From: Osmia lignaria lignaria
Lineage: Eukaryota; Arthropoda; Insecta; Hymenoptera; Megachilidae
Assembly (NCBI RefSeq): GCF_051020975.1
Contig: NC_135045.1
Location: forward strand, 5,830,501-5,894,500
Direction: 5' to 3'
Length of the DNA stretch: 64,000 nucleotides
Shown here: positions 35,975 through 46,764 of the stretch, piece by piece
Numbering within the stretch: position 1 is the stretch's first letter
Layout: each line of letters opens with the position of its first letter
Translations under genes and position numbers: made by a program
Notes under the pieces: model-generated
Told to the model about the DNA's origin: nothing
Database searches by the model: none
The model's input: only the letters and a program-made list of their open reading frames with translations

Positions 35975-36237
35975 CAGTTTGGGTAAAAATAAACTATTGT
36001 ACAGTCAGAGGAAGATGCGTACTTTCATAGGTATGGGTTAATGTACACGCGCATGCGGAGGCATTCTATGCCATAACCAAATTTGATTACGAAATTAACT
36101 TCTTATGTTGAAATGAAAAAGATTTTAGACAAATTATTGCATTAACGGTAGAAAGCAGTTTGAGTTAAGGTTAACTACGATCTGGAGAAGATGTATGCCT
36201 TTATAGGTTCATGCAAACGCACATGCGCATGCGCAGG
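35975..36237. repeat. tandem duplication, two units of about 85-90 bp, 181 bp apart
   Basis: Copy 1 (35975-36063) and copy 2 (36156-36237) share CAGTTTG(G/A)GT at the start, then GAAGATG, then TAGGT, and end in a GCATGCG-rich tract (GCGCATGCGGAGG against GCGCATGCGCAGG). Copy 2 runs on into a GCGCGCGCGGGCGCG tract to about 36263. The alternating purine-pyrimidine tail may have promoted the duplication or formation of Z-DNA. Confidence 0.55.
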
Positions 36238-39200
36238 CGCAAGAATGCGCGCGCGGGCGCGATATTATTATCCCGTGATTCATAGCGCGCATTCATAAAC
36301 GTTTCCAAGCTGTATAACGGCGCGGTATACAGCGGCATGTATCGATTAACCTCGCTTCCCGACGGGATTTACAACCGGCGACTAAATTATTTAAAGTCTT
36401 CATTTGTAACGCGATGGATGAACGGACACGAGCTGGAGACCACGTAACCAGTTCTTCTTCGGGCGACCGTGTATGCTGCTGGTACAACCGCGGTCAAAAG
36501 TATCATTACATCAGGCCTTAAATTTTCATGCAATGAAAGAGTGCGTCTCTTTTTGAGATTAGGTCGCGTGAAATCTTTAGCACCTTGATTACTGTGACAT
36601 CCTTTGACAAAAAACCATTGTAAGTATTATTAATTCAACAAAACTATATGCTTATAGAGTGGATAACATTAAACCATGTTTAACTCCACATTATAATCGC
36701 AAGTTGAAAATTGAAGCTTCATAAATATCTAATTTGTATTTGATTAGGAAAGTTTGTACTCTATCGTGATACATTGACCTTTGTAACTGATGAGCAAATT
36801 AAGAAATCGTAACCAGTTCAATATTACGTTTTAAAAGTTTAAAAGCAGCGTACAGTATAAAGTACGAAAAAGGTCGTAAGGGTAGTTCATAAAGTTGTTA
36901 CACCGATGAACTTTTGCTTACGAGTATACGCAACAGAGATCGTCGGATTGTGTGGCGTGCTGCGGCTGCCACCGTCCACGCCACGTACGTTGAAATGCTC
37001 CAGCAAAAGAGTAGGAAGGTAGAAGCAGAAGAGAAACTGATCGGACAAGAAAGAGATAAAGATGAAAAGGTAAATGGAAAAAGAGAGGACGGAAGAAAAG
37101 AGAGAAAGAGAGAGGAAGAGAATGTTTCAGGCACCCATGGAAGGCACGTAGTGCACAACGTCGGCGAACTCGTGTGTGTTCCGTGTTCCAAATGCACGGA
37201 ACAAGCGCTGCTTGTCCGCGGCCACCTGAGTTATGATCGCTCTGTGCCCACCCTGCCTGCTTGCTTCACTGCTCGGCTGCCTACCTCCTCGCTTCCCTAA
37301 CTGCCCTCTTCTTCTTCACCCTTCTACTTTCACAGCGGCCATCTTAACTTCAGAAACCGGTTGCCTCTCCGACTCGCTTACCATACTCCACATACACCGC
37401 GGATACACACGTGTGAACCCCGACCGTGTAGTGTTCGGGGACATCACTGATCGCAGCGCCCTCGGAAGTCCTTTTGCGTCTAACCGACGTTAATGGCCCG
37501 CCGTGGCGCGAGTTCCTTTGTACCGTTTAATAACGTCGTTATATTACGGCTGTCTAGATAAATTGATTTTTAAATTCCATCGTTTCAAGACATTGCCGCT
37601 TCCTTGGCTTCTGAAATATCTTTACATTAATGTATTCGGTTATTGATGTTATTCGCTTCTGGCTTGGAAAACTCTTTGCTTTCTGCAACACCTGGAGTCT
37701 TTTCGGTGTTCGGTATGGTAATTATTGCCACATACTCTTATCCCTTGAAAGCCTAGGTCAAGAAAATTTATCTATTTCCAAATGCAGAAATAGCACTCAA
37801 AGTTCCTCTATCGCCCGTAACGTGCGTACCAAGATACCAACCAATTTTTATTTAACAAAGTCGGCAAACCCAAAGAACTATATGTAAAATCTTAAAATGA
37901 AAATATTAATAAATTTCAATAATTTAATACATTGTCTCGCAAAAGATAACGCTATAATGCACGTCTCGATGGCTGGACAGAAGATTTATCTTTCATTAGA
38001 GTGTCATTTGCATTGAATAGACACGTTATGAGCCAACGGGTTGCTTATTAATTGTTTGTTCCTGTTCCTTGTCCAGTCGCTGACGCCGATACTGCCTCGG
38101 CTTGACACTTTGACAAGCTACACTGTAGATATTACAGCGGTTCGTAGCAGGAGCGTATCAAACCGCGGTATGCGAAAAGGTGTAAGAGAGGCAACCGCAG
38201 CCCACGGCAATGAGGCGTGGTCGCCGCAATTACCTCGATAGAGTTACAAGACTCGTTTCATGCTCTCGCACAAATTTATTAGCCCCATTCGCGTCAGTTT
38301 AATTACGAACACGATCCGCCGTGATTCTTTCTCCTTTACCTTCCTCTCTCTCTCTCTCTTTTTCTCTTTTTCTCTTTCTCTCATTTCTTCTGGTGAAAGC
38401 ATACAGATGTTGCTACCAGATTATGAGATTCAGAAACTTTATTTGGAAATTGTATAAGTGTTTAGCTAAAATAGAAATATTATTTATTTTGTATAAGAAA
38501 GTTTTCAAATAAGCTCTTTTCATCTTCCTAGAAGAGAAATGACTAACTTTTCCCCTGGCGAGAGTTACACAGTTCCCACTATCAACTATTCTGTCCACCC
38601 ATTATCGGTCAATCTATAACCCTACAATTTAGTTGGCTAGTCACCACCCCATGTATACACCCTGTGTTAACTCGAAAATGCATTTGTCACTTCGTCGCAA
38701 CACAAGACAGAGCCAAGTAAATATGGCGGGGATCGTTTCCCTATGAGCCAGTGGAGTGGAAAGGTAGGGGGATGGAAACCGCTAGTTAACCGTCGAACTG
38801 AACGTGACATTTTTGATTATATACAGTCTCATGTATCATTGCCATCGTAAGAATTTCAATAATTTTATTACAATTAAAAATATAAGTTTTCCTAGTAGAG
38901 TTCAAAAAGTTGAATGAAAAATAGAGAAGTAACGAGAGAACACTTTGTGAGATTACCATGGACGGTCCTTTATAAAGACATTTACTGTACTATGTAATTT
39001 TTATCTACCTCGGTTGTGAACATACTAACGGTTAAATGTTTTCTTATATCTAAGCATGTTACGTAGCTACGAGCTATAAGTTTGATATCAATTGCATCTA
39101 TTTTATACTCGGTACATTCCTTGAAACTCAAGTAGTAATTAGTTTTACCGCTAAATGCTTAAAGGAACTTGAGAGGTTGCTAACTGCTTTCCACCTACGC

Positions 39201-40239
39201 AGATCTGCCTTCTCTATCCCTTCTTTCAACGTGTAAACCCACTTCTCTCCCTCTCTGTTAATCTATCCCCATTCCCTTCCTCTTCCAACGTCTTGAATCT
39301 CCAAGTATCGCCAGTTTCCCCGCTTCTGCGCTAATTGTGAGCAATTAAGCGAGGCAAAGTCACGAGGAATATTATGAAATTAATTATATCGTGAGATTGA
39401 AGTCGGAGTCGGTGTGCGAGGTGTAGATAAGCATTTAAATTGACGCGCATCTGAGGTATTACGTAGTATAGCCTGTACAGGTAAAACGTTTCCGATAAAT
39501 TTGCATTTTATTGCCCTGCACAAACGGCTTTTACGTGCACACACGATAATGTCTATTAATGAGTTAATTACTTCAAATTTCACGAATGTTTCTTGTAGCA
39601 GAAACAGCAGACTTTATAGCAATCGGCTATATTATTTCTTCGTGACTTATCTATCATTTTCACGTTATTTTACTCTAAATCAAAAAGCTTTGTTATATTC
39701 GCGAAACAGAGGAAACTTTTTTGGAATTAAAATTATCATTTTGGACGCGGTTCAACAGAGATCCACAAAAGCAAAAGCACGCGTTGGTTAAATAGAGGCA
39801 AGAATAAACACGTATAATGTGGAGCATAAAGTGATTCAGCAAACATTTCAGATGAAAAACAAGCTGGCCACGATGGTAGAAAGGTGAAAAGGAGGTAGAA
39901 GCAGTAGAGAAGGTTGGCATAAGCGTGGCAGTGGACGTCGAATCGCAGCCCCTCCGCAACCGTAGAAGACAAATCGTCCCCGGTGGGTGCAAACGTCGTA
40001 ATTATCGGAGGCGGTAATCTCTCGACGTGGAAGGGAAGGAGGAAGAGGAAGAGGCGCTCAGTAAAAACTGCGTGACAGAGTGGCTCGGCCTGTTCACCCT
40101 TGGCGTCCTCCGAGTTGGCGTACCCTTTTGCCCGAAGTGTCGGCCATACATTACTGCCGTTAGAGCCCGCCGGCACTATATTATTCCTTGACATGGCGTG
40201 GCGTGGCGTGGCATACTGTAGAACGATGCGACGCGCGGT
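36238..40239. other. non-coding stretch with several low-complexity islands
   Basis: A purine-rich block at 36990-37120 keeps opposing frames open (128 codons plus at 36914-37300, 99 codons minus at 36898-37197). A (CT)n/T-rich run lies at about 38341-38385. The 152-codon minus frame 39736-40194 and the 99-codon frame 39693-39992 lack recognisable domains. A GTGGC pentamer repeat (about four units) lies at 40193-40213. No gene supported. Confidence 0.45.
38341..38385. repeat. (CT)n / CTTTTT low-complexity tract
   Basis: Seven or so CT units followed by TTTTTCTCTTTTTCTC-type sequence. Frames 38260-38457 and 38321-38512 translate it as Ser/Leu/Phe-rich low-complexity sequence and should be ignored as genes. 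Confidence 0.8.
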
Positions 40240-40887
40240 ATGAGCAGTAGAGGAGCCAAAAGAGAAAGAGAGAAGCGCGGTGAAACGGGGGGGTTAGAGG
40301 ACTCAAAGAAGAGAGCAATAAAGCGAAATGGTAGAGTAAGAAGGGAGAAAGGAGAGAGTATAAGAGAGAGAGAGAGAGAGAAGCGGTACACTCGACTGCT
40401 GATAAACTACCCTCCACACTCGCTTCGCAGGTATAATAAAATTATATCTGGCCGGCTGTATCGCGATTCTGGCTGCGAGCGGCAAAGTCGGCACAAAGTT
40501 GCCGTCTGCGCGCCTACGGCGGCCGTGATAAATAACGCCACGCTGGCCGAGAAGCGGCGGGCCCCATGCGCACCGTCTTCGCTGCACGACGCGCCATCTC
40601 GAATCATGGCTGCTCCATGCCACGACCATACAGGACCCTTTTCAAAGCTGCCTACTACACCGTGCTTGGACTTGGAACTCGTGTATAGTATGTATTACCT
40701 CTCAAAATGGCACAAGCGGGGGTCTTTGCTTTGGCATTTCAAGAAGAAGATACGCATTTCAGGATTTTACGATATTCCCTGTCCTCTACTCGCGCTCTGG
40801 ACAGATACCGCCTTTAACCCTTTTGATGCGACCTGTAGTCGACGGTCAGTAAACGTTTACGTACATAAGCGTTTAATAGAAGTTTAA
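40240..40887 (+). other. unrecognised 215-codon open frame, probably not a gene
   Basis: This is the longest frame in the window. The first 50 or so residues are almost all Arg, Lys, Glu and Gly because they read through a purine-rich (AG)n tract, and the rest shows no domain I recognise. Opposite-strand frames (40303-40629, 40407-40607) are open over the same bases, and the segment 40440-40580 is GC-rich and CpG-rich, both of which favour openness by composition. The GC-rich patch might instead be a regulatory island. Confidence 0.12.
40363..40382. repeat. (AG)n microsatellite
   Basis: About nine AG units at the end of a longer purine-rich tract (from about 40255) with many GAGAG words. Confidence 0.8.
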
Positions 40888-42179
40888 CTTCTATATATTT
40901 TCCACGTCCAACTGTGCAGCGAATTAAATATCAAGTACTGTCTTTGAAACGTTTCATTTTCAAAGCGGACAATTACACTTTGACATGTCACGGTGTGAAA
41001 GCACCTATTATACTCGAACGTTTCCCCGCTAGCGGTGCCACATAAAATAGCCAGTCTGAAACAGGCCTAACGCCTCTCGTATCTGTATCTTCAAAGATTC
41101 GTCCATCCTGTTTCGTCCCGTTCCGTTCCATGGCCTGGCAACGATCACGCCAAAGACAGAACTATCGCCAGGGGCTGTGAGCGGCTTGCACTTCTCTGTG
41201 CGGTTCGCTTGATTCGTTCATAAATTATAAGTCTTAGGGACGCGGCTCGGCTTGAAATACTGGTACTGACATGCGTGGTGGGACGCGGATGTATAAACGC
41301 GCCGACGAACTGGAAAACGACGCGCCGCGCCGGCTTTCGGAGCAGAGATGTCTGAAACGTTCGTTCCAGTTAGCGTGGAACGTCGTATATGCGACGTGAA
41401 TACGACATCGCGTGACAGCCCGCTCGTACACTCCACCTCGTCGACTTTATCGGACGCGATACCGTGATTCAGGCATTCGATGATGCTACACAACGTACAC
41501 TCTGCCACTTCGCCAAGAGATGAATTTCTTTCTTTTTTCCAGGTACACTCTTCCAACTGTGTATTGCACAAACACGAAAGTATCGATATTTGTCATCGTT
41601 AATGAATATTGGTATTTAGTACCCCTCTTCAAATACCACACCAACGTCGCGTGTCTTCGAGCGTTCACTAACATGATCCATAACAAGAGCAATTTTAGAT
41701 TAATTCTTTAAGTTTATAAAACTGAATACTTCAATGCTTTGCACATAATTTTCCAAATGGCAACAAAAGCAATAATCTAGGATCGGGAACTGGGAATGCA
41801 AGTTGACAGGATAGCGGAAAATCTCCAATGAATCGACCCATCCATCAATGTTCAAAGTCCGTTCAAGATCCATTACCAAACGTGTCTAACGATTAGCAAA
41901 TACCGTCGTAGCCAATGACAAGCAAACAAATCGCGGATTATCCGGGAACGTATCTCCCCGAGGGGTACTTACTAACTACCACGAACCTGCCCGTACACCC
42001 TGGAACGTGATTTCTCTGTCGTGGCTTATGTCACCCTACCTTTTCTCTAATCTGTCAGGTGAGAAAGGCAACAGCGGCTTCCTAGTGGCAAATGTCCTTA
42101 AGGAACCTACGCTTGAGTGCTACGAGGAAAATAACTCCAACAGCACCTTTTAAGAGTGGAGACCTTGAATTGATTATCT
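40888..42179. other. non-coding stretch, no gene recognised
   Basis: GC-rich around 41000-41500, where the 117-codon minus frame 41218-41571 and the 65-codon frame 41234-41431 are both open without domains. Composition turns AT-rich after 41500. No transposon ends or RNA genes recognised. Confidence 0.45.
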
Positions 42180-42244
42180 GAATTGATAAAGCCCATAGTG
42201 CTGATAGTCAGATTTTGGTAAAATCGCAAAGCCCATAGGCACTG
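42180..42244 (-). mobile_element. dispersed repeat copy A (inverted relative to copy B)
   Basis: On the minus strand this starts CAGTGCCTATGGGC at 42244 and contains a 26-bp segment (42199-42224) identical, in inverted orientation, to 43299-43324. The word AAAGCCCATAG occurs twice inside it. Compared with copy B it lacks about 50 bp after the terminus. A CAGTG start fits a hAT-like non-autonomous family, but no target duplication was found. Confidence 0.45.
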
Positions 42245-43236
42245 ATTCATTCAGCATTTGAAAACAATGAAGATCGTTCGTATAATGCGTGTTTTGTGAG
42301 TTTTCTAACGTAATAATTTTCCTGATAAACAAAGTTGTTATTACCCTTTTCACTCTGTTTGCAAGTAATGTTTGATATCTTTCATGTGATCATTTGAGTA
42401 TTTCCTAAATACTATCATAATGCTACGTGAATCGCTTCAGATCCTCTCGCAAATAAGAGCATTACCCGTCAGACTTTTGTATTACATTGTGTTTAGAGCG
42501 ATAATGGGGATTTATCTTAATTTAGAAATGACACAGAGCTAAAGCGAGGAGCTTGAAAGATAATTAACGAGATCAATGGCAAGCCTTCAAATGCAAGGTA
42601 TTCGTTTCAAGCATCTCCTGTGAAGGTAATTAGATACCGAACGTTGCAACATAAAATTTGCAATATAATTAACCGAACGAATCCCCTTTCTTCGAATGAA
42701 TTTTTGGTACACTTGCTGTACCTGTGATTTCCTAAATATCTTTCTCGACGTATTTCTCGAGCTTCTCAAGTCAACGGTAAACAAAATTATTTTGAAATTC
42801 TTATTATGTAAAGGGTAAATATTAGTAGCAAGAAGATCGCAATGAATGGATCGCCCACGCGTATTTTCGAAAAGTGTTCTTGACACGGTGTTCGTAGTAG
42901 AAAGTTTGAAAGGGTGCAAGTAAACGAAGTTAACACAGTCATTTCGAAAACTCTTCCGTCAAACATAGCAAGTAAAGTGGCAGGCTAAACGAGACTCGTG
43001 AATGCTGCATGTATTATATGCATGGAGATAATATAGAGCCTCAGGGAGGTGGTGGCTGACTGAGTTTATTCCGAAAGACAACAATAGAATGCATCGGTAG
43101 AGCGTATTGTATGCAGGAGGGCGCGGTATGGTTCACAATACCTGCTGCATTATGTATCTCATGCCGGTAGTTATCTCTGTGTGTTGTAATTCTAAACAAC
43201 TGTCTATACACGCGCTTTGTGTGCTGGCTATAGTCC
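42245..43236. other. non-coding segment between two inverted repeat copies
   Basis: AT-rich, with a 110-codon minus frame at 42587-42919 that is basic and shows no recognisable domain. Its position between inverted copies of one repeat invites comparison with a transposon body, but no transposase motif is visible. Confidence 0.4.
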
Positions 43237-43324
43237 CAGTGGCGTAGCATGGGTCACTTATGGGTGGCCTAGATCAATTCTAACAGGGTTTACCTACAAT
43301 TTTACCAAAATCTGACTATCAGCA
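43237..43324 (+). mobile_element. dispersed repeat copy B with a CAGTGGCGTAGC terminus
   Basis: CAGTGGCGTAGCATGGGTCA at 43237 looks like a hAT-type terminus, and 43299-43324 is a perfect inverted match to 42199-42224 in copy A. Looser words of the same kind (ATTAGTCAAATATTCTGATTTTGG-like) near 43455 may be more of the same family. No opposite terminus or 8-bp target duplication was found. Confidence 0.45.
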
Positions 43325-46300
43325 TTTGGATTATGTATGCTGTTTAGGACCTCTATTCATGTGCTATTGGAGTGGTTGTAGGTATTATGATAGTCAAATT
43401 CAAAATTCAGAACATTGGGAGATATGACAAACGAACTAATCTCACTATTAGTCAAATATTCTGATTTTGGGGTACACAGTACTCTTAACTATCGAACGGC
43501 GGACCACGAAAAGAACCCCAATATTAATTTAATATCGTACATTCATACATGAATTTCTTTCTTTCGAAACTTATAAATAAATTAACTTTAAGTTAATATC
43601 TTTGTATACGATTGACCGAGGCTCCGTTGTACAAGGGTTAATATCAAAGAGATGTCTCAGATGTCTCTGTTTGAAATGCTCTCAGCGGATGCTTCTACAT
43701 CGTCTGATCTCGTTCTTCTTCATTTATAAGAATACCAGTGTTGTAAAAATCTAGCAGTCACCGGAGACGACCGGTAGGCATAAACCCTTAATGCCGCTTA
43801 CATAAACCGTAATAGGAACAGAGACAAAAATACAAAAACAGTGCTTTGAGAAGCATGAGAAAGGAAGAAAATGGGTGCATAAATCTGGACAGTCGGGCGA
43901 ACATCGTCTAGCAGCTGGTTTCCGTCACTCATGCGGTTCCTTTGATCTTCCGCGTGTCTACCCTCTACTTAAGTGAGTTTTCTCAACTTAATTTCAACTC
44001 ACTCGATGCACCTAAATCGTTGTAGTTGCAGGGAAATGTCAGTCAACAGGATCTTTGAATTGAAAAAACAGAACCTACTGTTTTATGCGTTTCTTTCAGT
44101 TTTATTTAAACCGTTACCTTATAACACACTCTGCAGCATCTATTTTGTCTTGTAAGATCCAATAACTATTTATTGTGATATATTAAATTTTAATTCAATA
44201 AAAAAAAAAGAAAAGACTTCTATAATTCAAAAATTTTGTATAAAAAAATAGTTTCATCGTCTGCGTTTAAAGGTTTAAAAAATGTTCGAATTAGAACGCT
44301 GAGATAAATGACAAAACACGGGAAGAACTAATGGGTACGTTTCATAACCAAAAGCATGCTGCCGACACCCTTATGTCTTCTTAATTAAGCCTCTTTCCTA
44401 GTCCTCAAATGTGGGACGTTCGTTGGCAGCGGTCTGCAATGTCGCTGACATTCGAAAAGACACGAAACACGCCGGACACAGGTGTGTCATTTATCATTTC
44501 CACAATTAAGGTCGATATTTCTTTTCTTTAATTGTTCAACGTCACATTAGGTACAGGCTGATTCAGAACAAGTGTAATAAATTTTGACAAATTAATACAT
44601 CAACGCTACCTAAAATTGTGAAGTACCCTTAGCAAAATTATAAATTAATTTTCAATAACTTCAATTAAATATAAATTAAGTTAATTTTAATTTTCCTTTT
44701 AAAGAAACAAAAAGTTCTTAGTTCCTAAATAAAAAGCGTAATTTATTTATATAATATAATGAAATATAAGTATTATTGACTTCTCCAGCTTACACTGGTA
44801 AATAATAAAACTTTCGAAAGTCCAAAAGCCAATTGAACAAATAAAGTATTGAAATCCTATTCGTTCCTAACAAAAAGCAGACCCATTACCATAATACGTT
44901 CTGGTAACATGAATTTCACGCAAGTCTATTCCAGCGGAAGTGAAGTCACGTTCTGTAACGTCACAATGGTTCGTAAATATGTCTGGATTCTAGTAAAACC
45001 CCCATTCACCCGAAATGTACAATGCAAACGTGTCATGTGTTGGTGTCAGATAAACGGTTCAGTTAACAGTTAAAGCAGGTATGAAAAATCTCGGTTCAAA
45101 GGGAATAAAAGAATAAAAGAATCGGAACAATAAAATGAAATTGCAGAAAAAAATATAGCAATCAATAAATATAATCAATGTAGTAAATATACTTAAGTAT
45201 GTAATAAACCCGTTGGCATATATTGATAATACATTCATTTACAACAACGTTACTTAGAGATTATAGGTATTGAAACAGATCAAATAGCGTTATATCATTA
45301 AACCTTTTTAATCTTTTCATTATACTATAATTTTCCAGGGAACGCCTTTGCGAAGAACAATCCGGATTAGCAAGGATAAAGTGCTTTGTATTCCAGCTCG
45401 CAGCAAATACCTGTTTGAAGAACATTTGCGTGGAATAAGATAACTGACATTATGCCAGTTCCTGTTAAAGAATTAACAGCAAGGATAATGAAAATCATTT
45501 GAAAATCATGACTGTGCTACTTAAACAGGGTAATTTCTTATTCCACACAATTCGCGTTGTTTGCGTTCGCAAACAGGAAGTAACAGATGCAAGCAAATGG
45601 CAACTATAAATAGGAAGTATAAAAAAAGATAGCTTGTCCTTAGACAAATATTTCTTTGATTTTAAACATACTTTCAAGATAACAATGTTTATTCTTCGGT
45701 AATAAAATGTTTTGCATTATAGAAAGGCGAAGAATAATATTTCAATAAACAATTCAGAGAAAATGATTGAAACGATCGACGTTTGAAACGACTAAATAAA
45801 AATAAGCAATTAATTAGAAGGAACGGATGCAAATTGGATCCACCTTCACGATGTAAGAAGTATAAGAAGAAGAATAAGGAGATGAAGAAGAGAGAGAAAG
45901 AGAGTAAGACCAAGGGGACATGGGTGGGTCGAAAGAGATGAGCGTGTAGAACAAGCCGATCAAGGCATAGTGGAGCAGTTTCTAACAGAGAGCTGACGGA
46001 AAGGACGATGAAAGCCGACGGAAATTCATGACTGTCAGATCGAACGCTTGTCCCGTGCAATAGCTAAGCATCGTAACTCCTTTCCCCGTGCCCTTCGTGT
46101 CAGCCCCTGTGGCACGTCGTAACGAGGTACGAAGGAAGGCAGTCAAGCAGAGTCAGGCAAGGCAGCAGGCGTCACGCCCGCCAGTCATCGAGCTCGTCAC
46201 TCGCCCACGAACGCTTATAAAGATTCTCGCGGGCAGAATGTAGATACGAGCTGTCAGCTCGACATGAAGCATACCGCCGACAGTGCACGGACAAACGGGA

Positions 46301-46575
46301 CAGGCACACGGGATAGGCGAATCTGTCTCTTCCCTTTTTATCATCCACCTCCTCCTCTTCTTCTTCGTCTTCTTCTTCTTCTTATTCCTATTCTTATTCA
46401 GTTGCTTCACTCTCCTGCATGCTACAACTCTATACACAAATGTGAACAACACTTTTCAAATAAATTATTTCAAAAGAAAAAGGTATGAGGTGTGGCTAGT
46501 ACCAAAGTAGACTGATACTGTAATTTCATTTCAAAATCCTTTTCTTCTGCATATAAATACTATTGTTTTCCACTA
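43325..46575. other. AT-rich non-coding stretch
   Basis: Short frames of 60-123 codons without domains; the 123-codon minus frame 45689-46060 reads a purine-rich tract. A CCT/CTT trinucleotide run lies at 46347-46398. A GC-rich patch at 46050-46330 contains a TATAAAG word at 46216, but a TCAG initiator only 40 bp downstream, which is too far. Confidence 0.45.
46347..46398. repeat. CCT/CTT trinucleotide tract
   Basis: Imperfect CCT then CTT repeats. Frames 46153-46452 minus and 46264-46510 plus read through it as Lys/Arg-rich or Leu/Phe-rich low complexity and are not credible genes. Confidence 0.8.
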
Positions 46576-46764
46576 TGGTAGACTCTCGTTATATTGCCGC
46601 GGACAGCACTGTAGGAGCGGAAACTTTGTCGAGCTTTCAAATTCTCATTTAGAGGGGAATAGGGAAGATAGAAATGTATGTATCATTTTCGTAGATTATG
46701 ATAGTGAAAGGGTAGTGCTGGTATGCTCAAATCGCTCACGTGGCAATATAACGAGAGCCTACTG
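46576..46764. mobile_element. pogo/Tigger-like MITE, 189 bp, TA target duplication
   Basis: CTCTCGTTATATTGCC (46583-46598) is perfectly mirrored by GGCAATATAACGAGAG (46742-46757). The outermost bases are TGGTAGA on the left and, read on the minus strand, CAGTAGG on the right, with TA outside both (46574-46575 and 46765-46766). CAGT ends plus a TA duplication fit the pogo/Tigger branch of Tc1/mariner. The interior is unique and encodes nothing, so it is non-autonomous. Confidence 0.75.

Noticed and set aside
36898..37300. Opposing 128- and 99-codon frames
   Set aside because: The purine-rich strand has few stops on either strand, the predicted proteins are Lys/Glu/Arg- or Ser/Leu/Phe-rich low complexity, and they overlap each other.
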